Shown: positions 25,780 through 35,138 of the stretch, one piece after another | Layout of the letters: every line of letters starts with the position of its first letter | Numbering within the stretch: the stretch's first letter is position 1 | NCBI GenBank assembly: GCA_028289545.1 | Contig: JANQPG010000082.1 | Span: 16,485-80,484 of the forward strand | Origin: Woeseiaceae bacterium | Lineage (GTDB): Bacteria; Pseudomonadota; Gammaproteobacteria; Steroidobacterales; Woeseiaceae | Direction of reading: 5' to 3' | DNA: 64,000 nucleotides | Translations under genes and position numbers: made by a program | The notes under the pieces: model-generated | Seen by the model: only the letters and a program-made list of their open reading frames with translations | Told to the model about the DNA's origin: nothing | Database searches by the model: none

Positions 25780-26922
25780 ATGCAAAGAAGCCTTCGCTAT
25801 TCGTTTGTTGTATTCGCTTGTCTCGCCAGCATGCTGGCTGCCGCCCAGACCCGGCCGGTGCCCGCGCCGCCGGTCATCGGCGCCAAAAGCTATCTCGTGA
25901 TCGACGCCAGGACCGGCTCCACACTGACGGAGCTGGACGCGGACGTCCGTCTCGCCCCGGCCAGTCTGACGAAACTGATGACCGCCTACGTGGTATTCGA
26001 CGCGCTGTCGGAGGGTCAGGTAACGCTCGAGGAGCCAGTCACGATCAGCGAGAAGGCGTGGCGCATGGCCGGCTCCCGGATGTTCGTGGAGGTGGGCAAG
26101 CAGGTCAGCGTTCAGGATCTCCTGCTCGGCATGATCGTGCAGTCCGGCAACGACGCCAGCGTGGCCCTCGCCGAGCATATTGCCGGCTCGGAAGACGTGT
26201 TTGCCCAGATGATGAACCAGTACGCAACGCGCCTGGGAATGTTGTCGTCGAACTGGGAGAACTCGACGGGCTGGCCCGCTGAAAATCATTACACGACGGC
26301 ACGCGACCTGGCCACGCTTGCACGGGCGATCATCCGCGATTTCCCCAACTACTATCGCTGGTACTCCGTCAAGGAGTTCACCTGGAACGAAATTCGCCAG
26401 CCGAACCGCAACTCTCTCCTGTGGCGTGACGAATCGGTCGACGGCATGAAAACCGGCCATACGGAAGACGCCGGTTACTGTCTCGTGTCTTCCGCCATGC
26501 GCGACGATATGCGGATCATTTCCGTGGTCATGGGCACGGCCAGCGCCAACTCGCGGATTACCGGCAGCCAGTCGCTCCTGAACTACGCTTTCCGTTTTTT
26601 CGAAACCCGTCTTCTTTACAGTGCCGGCGAGACCATCTCGTCCGCGCGAATCTGGAAATCGGCAAACGGCGACACGCCGCTGGGGCTGACCGAGGACCTG
26701 TACATTACCGTCCCGCGCGGCGCTTTCGATGATCTCGAATCAACGCTCGACATTCCGGCCACGTTGTCGGCACCGGTGGCCGAAGGCCAGCCGCTGGCCG
26801 AGCTGGCCGTTTCGCTGAACGGCGAGGAGATCTTGCGTGAACCGATCCGGGCGCTCGGCGACAACCCTCGTGGGTCGCTCTGGCAACGCACCCGGGACAG
26901 TGTCTCATTGTGGTTCAAGTAG
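25780..26922 (+). CDS. dacA: D-alanyl-D-alanine carboxypeptidase (PBP5/6 type)
   Basis: A 380-residue exported DD-carboxypeptidase. Signal peptide about 1-22; active-site S62-L-T-K65, S121-G-N123 and K223-T-G motifs; PBP5 C-terminal beta domain and an amphipathic C-terminal tail (LWQRTRDSVSLWFK) for membrane attachment. It trims the terminal D-Ala of stem pentapeptides. It lies 78 bases after rlpA; the spacer has a TACAAT that could be a -10, so it may also have its own promoter. Confidence 0.95.
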   Translation: MQRSLRYSFVVFACLASMLAAAQTRPVPAPPVIGAKSYLVIDARTGSTLTELDADVRLAPASLTKLMTAYVVFDALSEGQVTLEEPVTISEKAWRMAGSRMFVEVGKQVSVQDLLLGMIVQSGNDASVALAEHIAGSEDVFAQMMNQYATRLGMLSSNWENSTGWPAENHYTTARDLATLARAIIRDFPNYYRWYSVKEFTWNEIRQPNRNSLLWRDESVDGMKTGHTEDAGYCLVSSAMRDDMRIISVVMGTASANSRITGSQSLLNYAFRFFETRLLYSAGETISSARIWKSANGDTPLGLTEDLYITVPRGAFDDLESTLDIPATLSAPVAEGQPLAELAVSLNGEEILREPIRALGDNPRGSLWQRTRDSVSLWFK

Positions 26923-26943
26923 GGCCTCTGAACAGTACGCGCC

Positions 26944-27207
26944 ATGAGTGAAGAAACCCTGCTCGAGTTTCCCTGCGATTTCCCGATCAAGATGATGGGA
27001 CGGGACTCCGAGGAATTTCGCGACATTGCACGCCAACTCGTCGAAAAACACGCCGGCCCTGTGGCCGATGACGCCGTGCAAACGTCAGTGAGCGCCAAGG
27101 GCAATTTTGTCTCGGTGACCATCACGGTAACGGCAACAAGCCGTGAACAGCTCGACGATATCTATCGCGACCTGACCGCACACGAAGCGGTCATCATGGC
27201 CCTGTAG
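26944..27207 (+). CDS. ybeD: YbeD-family protein (DUF493)
   Basis: An 87-residue cytoplasmic protein with the ferredoxin-like YbeD fold: FPCDFPIKMMG near the start, then a central beta strand pair (GNFVSVTITVTATS) and YRDLTAHEAVIMAL at the end. The molecular role is unsettled. Conserved order dacA-ybeD-lipB supports the call. Confidence 0.9.
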   Translation: MSEETLLEFPCDFPIKMMGRDSEEFRDIARQLVEKHAGPVADDAVQTSVSAKGNFVSVTITVTATSREQLDDIYRDLTAHEAVIMAL

Positions 27208-27240
27208 GGACGATGGGCCAGTGAGACGACGGGCGGGCTT

Positions 27241-27903
27241 ATGAGTCTGGCTGCAGAAAAGGCCGCCGACGATACTCTGATCGTTCGCCAACTCGGGCTT
27301 CAGGACTACGAGCCGCTGTGGCGGCGAATGCAGGCGTTCACGGACGCGCGCGGCGGCGATACGGTGGACGAACTCTGGTTTACCGAACATCCGCCCGTGT
27401 TTACGCTGGGCGTCAACGCGGGCCGCGAGCATCTGCTCGCCACCGGCGATATTCCGGTTGTGCAGATCGACCGCGGCGGCGAGGTGACCTACCACGGGCC
27501 CGGGCAGCTCATGATTTACCCGCTCATCGACCTGCGACGCCGCGGGCTCGGTGTGCGCGGGCTCGTCACTGCGCTCGAAGACAGCATCGTGGCGCTCCTG
27601 GCCGAACACGGCATCGAAGCCCGCGCGAGGAAAGACGCGCCGGGGGTTTACGTCGACAACACAAAAGTGGCCAGCGTGGGCCTGCGCATTCGGCGCGGCT
27701 CGAGCTTTCACGGCATGGCTCTCAACGTCGACGCCGACCTGGAACCCTTTTCGCGCATCAATCCCTGCGGCTACCAGGGCCTCGAGATGACCGACCTCAA
27801 ACGTCTGGGCATCGACGCAACGCTTGAGGAGGTCAGCGGCAAGCTGTTGCCGCAGCTGGCGGAGCGGATGGGTGTCTCCGCTGACGCCATTGAGCTCGGC
27901 TAG
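27241..27903 (+). CDS. lipB: Octanoyl-ACP:protein N-octanoyltransferase
   Basis: A 220-residue LipB that transfers octanoate from ACP to lipoyl domains, the first step of lipoate synthesis. Catalytic pair K142 and C176 (NPCGYQG); substrate motifs GGEVTYHGPGQLMIYP and SFHGMALNV are intact. lipA, usually next, is absent; the gene ends tail to tail with murU instead. One client in this window would be GcvH. Confidence 0.95.
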   Translation: MSLAAEKAADDTLIVRQLGLQDYEPLWRRMQAFTDARGGDTVDELWFTEHPPVFTLGVNAGREHLLATGDIPVVQIDRGGEVTYHGPGQLMIYPLIDLRRRGLGVRGLVTALEDSIVALLAEHGIEARARKDAPGVYVDNTKVASVGLRIRRGSSFHGMALNVDADLEPFSRINPCGYQGLEMTDLKRLGIDATLEEVSGKLLPQLAERMGVSADAIELG

Positions 27904-28553
27904 GAGCCGTTGAGCGCCGCAAGGCGCTCGGGCGTGCCCACATCCTGCCACTCGCCTGCATACAGTGAGGCGCCAATGAGTCCGCGGTCCGCCGCAGTTC
28001 TCCATAACGGCGGCAGCGCCGCCTTGCCCGGAGGCAGTTCGGCAAAAAACTCAGGGCGATAACTCGAGACGCCGGCATACGTGTACGCCGGTGTCTCGGC
28101 ATTGACAACCTTGCCGTCACGGATGTCGAAATCGCCTCGCGGCCAGGATACGGGTTTTTCCACGAAGACCAGGTGCACGAGTTCGTCGTCGGCCGGCAGC
28201 GGGCATGGCAGCGGAATGTCGCTGAACATGTCAGCATTGATGACCGTGAAAGGCTCATCACCCAGCAACGGCAATGCCTGCCGGATACCGCCGGCCGTAT
28301 CGAGCACGGCATCGCGTTCGTCACTGTAGACGACGTTGACTCCGTAACGCTCGCCGGAACCGATACGCTCGACGAGCTGATCGCCAAGCCAGCCCAGGTT
28401 GATGACCACGTCCGACACGCCGGCGGCGGCAAGCCGATCCAGGTGATGCTCTATCAGGCTCCGGCCACGCACTTCGAGCAGCGGCTTGGGACGTGTGTCC
28501 GTCAGCGGACGCATGCGCAGGCCGCGTCCCGCCGCCAGCAGCATTGCCTTCAA
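27900..28553 (-). CDS. murU: N-acetylmuramate-1-phosphate uridylyltransferase
   Basis: A 217-residue nucleotidyltransferase that makes UDP-MurNAc from MurNAc-1-P in the recycling bypass of fosfomycin-sensitive MurA. The N-terminal LLAAGRGLRMRPLTDTRPKP signature is followed by INLGWLGDQL and INADMFSD. The start is TTG at 28553, giving the family N-terminus and a TTGA overlap with the amgK stop. Its stop codon overlaps the lipB stop in a CTAG. Confidence 0.9.
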   Translation of the reverse strand: MKAMLLAAGRGLRMRPLTDTRPKPLLEVRGRSLIEHHLDRLAAAGVSDVVINLGWLGDQLVERIGSGERYGVNVVYSDERDAVLDTAGGIRQALPLLGDEPFTVINADMFSDIPLPCPLPADDELVHLVFVEKPVSWPRGDFDIRDGKVVNAETPAYTYAGVSSYRPEFFAELPPGKAALPPLWRTAADRGLIGASLYAGEWQDVGTPERLAALNGS

Positions 28554-29557
28554 GCCGCGGCCTCGAGGCCCGGCAGCACTTGCTGCTCGATCAGCTCGGT
28601 CAGAAACGAAAGCTCGGGGTAGTCGTCGCGGAGCGCCAGGATGTAAGCCAGAGCGCGCGGTGCGTCCGGCAAATAGGCGGCCTTGCCGTCCCGATGCCAG
28701 AGACGGGCAAAGATCCCGGCGGCCTTCAGGTGACGCTGCACACCCATGAGCGCAAAATCCCGGAAGAAGCGCTCTCGCCCGAGCTGCCGCTGCAGGGACG
28801 GGTCGATACGCTCGAAGTAAGCACCTGCCCACTCGGACACGGCTTCGGCCGGCCAGCTCACGTAGCAATCCTTGAGCAGCGACACGAGGTCGTAGGTCAG
28901 CGGGCCGGCAACGGCATCCTGAAAATCCAGGATGCCCGGGTTGCCGGACTCGGTATGCATGAGGTTTCGGGAGTGGTAGTCGCGATGCACAAATACGGTC
29001 GGCTGCGCGAGCGCTTCGTCGACCAGCAGACTGCACAGGCGCCGCCATTCGGATTCGGCGGCGGCCGTCCAGCGTATCGACAGATGCGTGGTGCACAACC
29101 AGTCGTGAAACAGCGACAGCTCGGAGCGCAGGAGCGCCTCGTCATAGGGCGGAAGAGTTACCTCGAATGCCACGCCTCGGCTCTGCATCTGCGCCAGCGC
29201 GTCCATGGCGTCCGAGTACAGGCTCGCCGCCGCCTCGGGCTTGGCCTCGAGCGTCTCGAGGTATTCGCAGTCGCCCAGGTCCGACAACAGCAGGAAGCCC
29301 TCGTCCATATTGGCCGCGAGCACCTCTGGCGCGTTGAGGCCCATGGACTCGAGACAGGCCGCAACTCGCACGAACGGCACACTGTCCTCCTGCTCGGGAG
29401 GAGCATCCATGGCGATCCAGGTCTTTTCGCCGACGCGAACTCTGAAGTAACGGCGAAAGCTGGCGTCGGCGGACGCCGCTTCGAGCTTGAAACCCTTCAG
29501 GGCGGGAAATGTGTCGAGCCAGGCGCCAAGGTCTTCGAGCCGGCGGTCCTTCGTCAA
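28550..29557 (-). CDS. amgK: N-acetylmuramate/N-acetylglucosamine anomeric kinase
   Basis: A 335-residue aminoglycoside-phosphotransferase-fold kinase phosphorylating the anomeric position of MurNAc, the substrate for MurU. Catalytic loop HRDYHSRN (H191, D193) and metal-binding ILDFQD (D211). The pairing with murU and the divergent lptD operon match the Pseudomonas layout. The start is uncertain: TTG at 29557 is the in-frame candidate, with a GGAGAGG about 18 bases upstream, rather far. Confidence 0.88.
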   Translation of the reverse strand: MTKDRRLEDLGAWLDTFPALKGFKLEAASADASFRRYFRVRVGEKTWIAMDAPPEQEDSVPFVRVAACLESMGLNAPEVLAANMDEGFLLLSDLGDCEYLETLEAKPEAAASLYSDAMDALAQMQSRGVAFEVTLPPYDEALLRSELSLFHDWLCTTHLSIRWTAAAESEWRRLCSLLVDEALAQPTVFVHRDYHSRNLMHTESGNPGILDFQDAVAGPLTYDLVSLLKDCYVSWPAEAVSEWAGAYFERIDPSLQRQLGRERFFRDFALMGVQRHLKAAGIFARLWHRDGKAAYLPDAPRALAYILALRDDYPELSFLTELIEQQVLPGLEAAA

Positions 29558-29619
29558 TCTAATACTAACGATGCCGCCTCTCCATCACACGTTGAAGCAC
29601 CCATGCCGTTATGGGAAGG

Positions 29620-29668
29620 TAACATCTCGCGAAGGTAACATTTCGCAATGCCTGATAACATCCCGCGA
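29620..29668 (+). repeat. Three short direct repeats in the amgK-lptD spacer
   Basis: TAACATCTCGCGA, TAACATTTCGCAA and TAACATCCCGCGA at 29620-29632, 29636-29648 and 29656-29668, spaced 16 and 20 bases. They lie between the divergent amgK and lptD starts and may be binding sites for a regulator. No known motif is claimed. Confidence 0.6.
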
Positions 29669-29721
29669 TCAAAAGTCACCGGCGGAGCACCGGGTTCCGT
29701 ATTCGAATCCCGTCACGAACC

Positions 29722-31935
29722 TTGTCCCTGAAATCTCTGACAACGGCCTGTGCACTGGCCCTTCTGCCAATGCTGTGCGCGGCCGAGGAGCGGCCGCTCG
29801 TCTGCGGCACCTCCCTCGATGAGCGACTCGACCTCGACGCGTCCTTGCTGGAAGGGGCTGACGGCGCCAACAACCAGATCGAGTTTCTGACCGGCTCGCT
29901 GGACGCACGGCTTGGCGAGCAGGATGCCGGCGCCGAACTCCGCGGCGGCGTTGTCCTGAGACAAGGCGCGAGGCTGGCGGGCGCCGACTCGGCGGACATC
30001 GACCCGCTGACGCGCGCCCTGTATCTCCGCGGCAACGTTCGCTATGAAGGACCGCGCACCCAGATACTGAGCGATTCGGCCGAGTTCAGCCACGACGAGG
30101 GTCGCGTGCGGTTCGAAGGAGCGGAGTTCTCGCTCGCGGACAGCGGCTCGCGCGGCAGCGCCGAGGTACTCGAGATCAATCAGGACGGTCGGCTCGAACT
30201 GGATGGCGTCACCTATACCACCTGCCCCGCGGGCTCCGAAGACTGGCTGCTGCTCGCAAAGTCCATCGATCTCGATACCGAGAGCGGCATTGGAACCGCG
30301 CGAGGAATCCGGATGCGTTTCAAGGGGATCCCGATTCTGTACGCACCCGGCATCTCGTTCCCGATCAGCGATGCCCGCAAATCCGGGGTGCTCACGCCGG
30401 AAATCGGCAGTTCCGGCAATCGCGGCAACGAGATACTCATCCCCTACTACTGGAACATTGCGCCGAACTACGATGCGACGATCACCCCGCGCATACTGAC
30501 GTCGCGCGGCCTGCAGCTGCAAACCGAAGCGCGTTATCTCACCGAACACAACGAAGGTACGGCTTACGCCGAATACCTGCCCAGCGACGACATCACCCGC
30601 AGCAATCGCTACCTCGGCCGCCTCAACCATCGCACCGAGTTCAACCGCCGCTGGCTCAACCGCATCCGTTTTGTTCAAGTATCGGACAGCCAGTATTTCG
30701 AGGATCTGGGCGGCAGCCTGTCCGCCACGAGCCTTACCCACCTCGACCGCTCGCTGCGCTTCGACTACTTCGGCAGACACTTCGAATTTGCCGGCCGAGT
30801 TCAGGACTTCCAGACCATCGACGATGCCATTACAGCGGCCGACGAGCCTTACCGCCGCCTTCCGCAGCTGGTGGTCAATGGAAGCTGGCCCGTCTCGGCG
30901 CGGGGACCCACGCTGGCGCTGGACAGCGAGCTGGTGAATTTCGATCGCTCTACCGGCGTCACGGGATGGCGACTCAATCTGTCGCCGGAAGTCAGCTGGT
31001 CGCTCGAGCAGCCGGGCTGGTTCGTAAAGCCGTCGCTGCGCTACGACATCACGCACTACGAACTTAACAACACCGAACCCCTGGCCGACACGGCGCCGAA
31101 CCGTTCGTTGCCGATCGCCAGCCTGGACCTGGGTTTTACGCTGGAGCGTGACGTCCGCCGGGGCAGCTGGGTGCAGACACTCGAACCGCGCCTTCTGTAC
31201 GTGCACGTCCCGTTCAGGGAGCAGTCCGACCTGCCTGTCTTCGACACGATCGAACCGGACCTGAATCTCGTGCAACTGTTCCGCGACAATCGTTTCATTG
31301 GCGTCGACCGTATTGGCGATACCGACCAGATCAGCTTCGGCGTGACCTCCCGACTGCTCGCACTGGATTCGGGCCGCGAAATCATGAACGCCACCGTCGG
31401 CCAGACGCGCTACCTCAGCACGCGCAACGTCACGCTGCCGGATTCGCTCGTCGATACGGGTGAGAGCTCGGACTACATTGCGGAGATCCGGTTTCTGCTG
31501 CTCAAGAACTTCAATTTCGATCTCGCGCATCAGTGGGGTACCGGGAGCCGTGGCACCACCCGGTCGCAGGCAAGGCTGCAATACAGCCCCGGAGGCAATC
31601 GCGTACTCAACTTTGCCTACCGCTTTCGCCGCGACTCCATCGAGCAGGGCGACATTTCCTGGTCATGGCCCCTGAGCCGCCGCTGGAATTTTGTGGGCCG
31701 CTACAATTTTTCGTTTCGCGATTCCGAGGTGCTCGAACAGTTTTTTGGTCTCGAGTACGAGTCCTGCTGCTACGGTGTGCGCGTGGTCAGCCGGCGCTTC
31801 ATCTCGCGCCGTGACGGAACTCGCGATTCCTCGTTTGGTCTCCAGCTAGTACTGAAGGGAATGGCCAGCGTCGGCACAGCTGCCGACCGCCTTCTCGAAC
31901 GTGGTATTCTTGGCTATTCTGCTGATCTACGGTAG
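29722..31935 (+). CDS. lptD: LPS-assembly outer-membrane protein LptD
   Basis: A 737-residue outer-membrane protein that with LptE inserts LPS in the outer leaflet. Signal peptide about 1-21; OstA/LptA-like periplasmic domain (about 40-190); C-terminal LptD beta-barrel. The four disulfide cysteines are conserved: C28, C168 and the adjacent pair C682-C683 (YESCCYGV). The start is TTG at 29722. surA follows after six bases and is known to fold LptD. Confidence 0.93.
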   Translation: MSLKSLTTACALALLPMLCAAEERPLVCGTSLDERLDLDASLLEGADGANNQIEFLTGSLDARLGEQDAGAELRGGVVLRQGARLAGADSADIDPLTRALYLRGNVRYEGPRTQILSDSAEFSHDEGRVRFEGAEFSLADSGSRGSAEVLEINQDGRLELDGVTYTTCPAGSEDWLLLAKSIDLDTESGIGTARGIRMRFKGIPILYAPGISFPISDARKSGVLTPEIGSSGNRGNEILIPYYWNIAPNYDATITPRILTSRGLQLQTEARYLTEHNEGTAYAEYLPSDDITRSNRYLGRLNHRTEFNRRWLNRIRFVQVSDSQYFEDLGGSLSATSLTHLDRSLRFDYFGRHFEFAGRVQDFQTIDDAITAADEPYRRLPQLVVNGSWPVSARGPTLALDSELVNFDRSTGVTGWRLNLSPEVSWSLEQPGWFVKPSLRYDITHYELNNTEPLADTAPNRSLPIASLDLGFTLERDVRRGSWVQTLEPRLLYVHVPFREQSDLPVFDTIEPDLNLVQLFRDNRFIGVDRIGDTDQISFGVTSRLLALDSGREIMNATVGQTRYLSTRNVTLPDSLVDTGESSDYIAEIRFLLLKNFNFDLAHQWGTGSRGTTRSQARLQYSPGGNRVLNFAYRFRRDSIEQGDISWSWPLSRRWNFVGRYNFSFRDSEVLEQFFGLEYESCCYGVRVVSRRFISRRDGTRDSSFGLQLVLKGMASVGTAADRLLERGILGYSADLR

Positions 31936-31941
31936 TAAAAA

Positions 31942-33243
31942 GTGTTGAAAAACAAAAGCTTGATAGCGTTTCTCGCTGTGCTCGCCGCGCCTGCGGCCGT
32001 TGCCGACGACCTCTCCGACAGCGGCGCATTTCTCGACGGCATTGCCGCCATCGTCAACGAAGGTGTCGTCATGCGCAGCCAGCTGCGAGACGAAACGAGG
32101 AACATCATCCTTCAGGCCGAATCCAACGGCATTCCGCTGCCGCCCGCCGACATCCTGCGCGAGCAGGTCATGGAGCGGCTAATCGTCAAGGAGATCCAGC
32201 TGCAGCGGGCCGAGCGCATCGGGCTCGAAGTCTCCGACCAGATGCTCAACACGGTAATCTCCAACATTGCGGCGGAAAACGGCGTAACGCTGGCCGACAT
32301 GCCGGCATTGCTCGCCGAAGACGGCATCAACTATCAGGAGTTCCGCGCAGGACTTCGCGAAGAAGTAACCCTCGAACAGCTGCGCCGTATCGATGTTGCC
32401 CAACGCATACGCGTCACGCGTCGTGAACTCGAGCAGTGTCTGATCGATCTCGAGACCAACGTGGTGGCCAACTCCGAGTACAGCCTGTCGCACATCCTGA
32501 TTTCGATTCCGGACAGCGCAACTGCCGCGCAAATCGAGGAGGTGCGCTCCTCGGCTCAGGCCGTTTACGACGAGATCATGGCCGGCGCCGACTTCCGGAC
32601 CATGGCGATCCGTCACTCCGAAAGCAGCACGGCGCTGGAAGGCGGGTCGCTCGGCTGGCGTCCCGGAGAGCAGGTACCGAGTATCTTCACGGACGCGCTG
32701 GCGCCCATGCGCACGGGCGACGTATCGGAACCGTTCCGCACGCGCGGCGCGTTCCACATCATCAAGGTCGACAACATGCGCAGCGCCGTGGAACAGAGCA
32801 CAATCCCGCAGGTGCACACGCGTCATATACTCGTCACACCCGACGAAATTATCGACGATCAGACCGCCCGGCAGCAGGTCAGCGACGCACGCCGGCAAAT
32901 TGTCGACGAAGGCGAACCTTTCGAGGAAATCGCTCGTCTCGTCTCCAACGATCCGACCACGGCTCCGCTCGGCGGCGATCTCGACTGGGCCGGACCCGGC
33001 ACGTTCGTACCGGAGTTCGAGCGGATGGTCGACGGGCTCGAGGTCGGCGAAGTGTCGGAGCCCTTCAAGACCCCATTCGGCTGGCACATTGTCGAACTGC
33101 TCGGTAAACGTGTGTACGACAACACGGAAGACCTGAAGGAACAGAACTGCAGCGCCCGCATCCGCCAGGGTAAGCTCGCCGACGAGACCCAGCTCTGGAT
33201 TCGGCGCATGCGCGACGAAGCGTTTGTCGATCTCAAGATCTGA
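31942..33243 (+). CDS. surA: Periplasmic chaperone / prolyl isomerase SurA
   Basis: A 433-residue protein with signal peptide (about 1-21), a helical chaperone module (about 25-165) and two parvulin domains (about 175-275 and 290-390; GGSLGWRPGEQVP and GGDLDWAGPGTFVPEFE). It delivers outer-membrane proteins to the Bam complex, including LptD. The GTG start at 31942 gives MLKNKS and a proper signal sequence. The stop falls within a 14-base tandem duplication. Confidence 0.95.
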   Translation: MLKNKSLIAFLAVLAAPAAVADDLSDSGAFLDGIAAIVNEGVVMRSQLRDETRNIILQAESNGIPLPPADILREQVMERLIVKEIQLQRAERIGLEVSDQMLNTVISNIAAENGVTLADMPALLAEDGINYQEFRAGLREEVTLEQLRRIDVAQRIRVTRRELEQCLIDLETNVVANSEYSLSHILISIPDSATAAQIEEVRSSAQAVYDEIMAGADFRTMAIRHSESSTALEGGSLGWRPGEQVPSIFTDALAPMRTGDVSEPFRTRGAFHIIKVDNMRSAVEQSTIPQVHTRHILVTPDEIIDDQTARQQVSDARRQIVDEGEPFEEIARLVSNDPTTAPLGGDLDWAGPGTFVPEFERMVDGLEVGEVSEPFKTPFGWHIVELLGKRVYDNTEDLKEQNCSARIRQGKLADETQLWIRRMRDEAFVDLKI

Positions 33244-33259
33244 GCCTCAAGATCTGAGC
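33232..33259 (+). repeat. Perfect 14-base tandem duplication across the surA stop
   Basis: CTCAAGATCTGAGC occurs twice head to tail at 33232-33245 and 33246-33259. The first copy carries the surA TGA; the second repeats it out of need. It probably arose by slippage and lengthened the surA-pdxA spacer. Confidence 0.85.
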
Positions 33260-33289
33260 GATAAACCGCCCGTCGGCATCGACAGGACC

Positions 33290-34291
33290 TTGAAGCCGAC
33301 CCAGTCTCCGCTGCTCGTGACCGCCGGCGAGCCTGCCGGCATCGGCCCGGAGCTTTGCGTCCGGCTGGCTACACTTCGCGACAACGCGGATTTTGCCGTT
33401 GTCGCCTGCCCCGAGCAGCTCGGAACCCTCGCCCGCGAACTCGCGCCGGAGCTGTCCGTCGTCTCCGTGGACCTGAATCCGCTCGACTGGCCCGAGCGCG
33501 GTCAAAGAACGCTGTTTGTCGTCCCGCTCGACTATCCGGCGGCGGTTGTCCCGGGCCGTCCCGACCCGCGAAACGCCGCGGTAATGCTGGACGGTCTTGG
33601 CGGCGCCATCGACGCCTGCCTCGACAAGCGCTTTCGCGCGCTCGTGACGGCCCCGCTGCAAAAAAGTACCGTCAACGAGGCCGGAATACCGTTTTCGGGC
33701 CACACGGAGTTTCTCGCCGAGCGATCAGGCGGCGCTACACCCGTCATGCTGCTCACCGCCGGCAAGTTGCGCGTCGCCCTGGCGACGACTCACCTGCCGC
33801 TGCGCGACGTGGCGGACACAATTTCCGCTGCCGGTCTCGGCGCCGTCTTGCGAATACTGCACGCGGAACTGATCGACAAGTTTGCCGTAGCGGCGCCGCG
33901 CATTGTCGTCTGCGGGCTCAATCCCCATGCGGGAGAAGGCGGACACCTTGGGCACGAAGACGCTTCGATCATCAAACCCGTGGTCGACGAGCTGTGTGCG
34001 GAAGGCATGAACATTGTCGGCCCGCTGCCGGCGGACACGGCGTTTACACCGGCTGCCGGCCACGCGGACGCCGTGCTGGCGATGTATCACGATCAGGGTT
34101 TGCCCGTACTGAAGTACGCCGGGTTCGGCAACGCCGTCAACGTCACGCTTGGCCTGCCGATCGTGCGGACATCGGTCGATCACGGCACTGCGCTCGATAT
34201 TGCCGGCAGCGGCAAGGCCGATGCCGGCAGCCTCCTCGCGGCCTTCGATCTCGCCAACCGCATGACCGCCCGCGCGGGATCCGGCCCGTGA
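33290..34291 (+). CDS. pdxA: 4-Hydroxythreonine-4-phosphate dehydrogenase
   Basis: A 333-residue PdxA for pyridoxal phosphate synthesis. Motifs: VTAGEPAGIGPEL, the metal histidines in FSGHTEFLAE, NPHAGEGGHLGHED and MYHDQGLPVLKY. TTG at 33290 gives the family N-terminus; an in-frame TTG at 33224 inside surA is the alternative. Neither has a clear ribosome site. The stop overlaps the rsmA GTG (GTGA). Confidence 0.93.
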   Translation: MKPTQSPLLVTAGEPAGIGPELCVRLATLRDNADFAVVACPEQLGTLARELAPELSVVSVDLNPLDWPERGQRTLFVVPLDYPAAVVPGRPDPRNAAVMLDGLGGAIDACLDKRFRALVTAPLQKSTVNEAGIPFSGHTEFLAERSGGATPVMLLTAGKLRVALATTHLPLRDVADTISAAGLGAVLRILHAELIDKFAVAAPRIVVCGLNPHAGEGGHLGHEDASIIKPVVDELCAEGMNIVGPLPADTAFTPAAGHADAVLAMYHDQGLPVLKYAGFGNAVNVTLGLPIVRTSVDHGTALDIAGSGKADAGSLLAAFDLANRMTARAGSGP

Positions 34292-35067
34292 ACGCACATC
34301 GCGCACGCAAGCGCTTCGGCCAGCATTTCCTGGTGGACCCCGGCGTTATTGCGGACATCGTGCGCGCCATCGCGCCGGCGAAGAGCGATACGCTTGTCGA
34401 GATCGGGCCGGGTCTCGGCGCGCTGACAGAAACGCTGGCGCAACACGCCGGCAAATTGCACTTAGTCGAACTCGACCGCGACCTCGCCGCCGGTCTCCGC
34501 AATCGCTGGGCCGACAGCAATGTCGTGACGGTGCACGAAGGCGACGCCTTGAGTTTCGATTTTGCGGCCCTCGGCGATGAGCTCAGGGTCGTCGGCAACC
34601 TGCCCTACAACATTTCCACTCCCCTGTTGTTTCACCTCCTCGAACAACGCCAGGCGATCTGTGACATGCACTTCATGCTGCAGAAGGAAGTCGTTGACCG
34701 CATTGCCGCGGAGCCCGGCGGCAAAGCCTGGGGACGGCTCAGCGTCATGCTGCAGACCTGGCTCGAAACCGAGGCGCTGTTCGACGTGAGTCCCGAGGCC
34801 TTCGACCCGCCGCCCGCCGTCGTATCGGCTATCGTCAGGCTTTACCCGCGCGCCGGCTCCGCCGCGCTCCCGAAAGACCCGGCGCTACTCGGCAGTCTGC
34901 TCGCGAGCGCTTTCTCGAAGCGGCGCAAGACGCTGCGCAACGCGCTCAAGGGAATCGCGGACGAGACCGAGCTCAAAGCCGCCGGCATCGATCCCGCCGC
35001 ACGGGCCGAGACGATCCCGGTAGCGAACTGGATTCGCCTGGCCGACGCGCTGGCGGCCGGCGGCTAA
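34288..35067 (+). CDS. rsmA: 16S rRNA m6(2)A1518/A1519 dimethyltransferase
   Basis: A 259-residue KsgA/RsmA. Signatures: RKRFGQHFLVDP, SAM motif VEIGPGLGALTETL, catalytic NLPYNIST and the C-terminal FSKRRKTLRNAL. It dimethylates two adjacent adenines in the 3' hairpin of 16S rRNA. The start GTG at 34288 overlaps the pdxA stop. Confidence 0.96.
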   Translation: MNAHRARKRFGQHFLVDPGVIADIVRAIAPAKSDTLVEIGPGLGALTETLAQHAGKLHLVELDRDLAAGLRNRWADSNVVTVHEGDALSFDFAALGDELRVVGNLPYNISTPLLFHLLEQRQAICDMHFMLQKEVVDRIAAEPGGKAWGRLSVMLQTWLETEALFDVSPEAFDPPPAVVSAIVRLYPRAGSAALPKDPALLGSLLASAFSKRRKTLRNALKGIADETELKAAGIDPAARAETIPVANWIRLADALAAGG

Positions 35068-35138
35068 CGGTTTTGGTGTAGGAATTCGTCAAGCAGCCCA
35101 CTAGAATACAGTCACACCCGGAAGGACACGATTCCGCG

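Noticed and set aside
29690..29721. tRNA-like TTCGAATCCCGTC segment
   Set aside because: No D-arm, anticodon arm or acceptor stem upstream.
29713..31581. A 622-residue frame on the minus strand
   Set aside because: Antisense to lptD; histidine/arginine-rich shadow composition.
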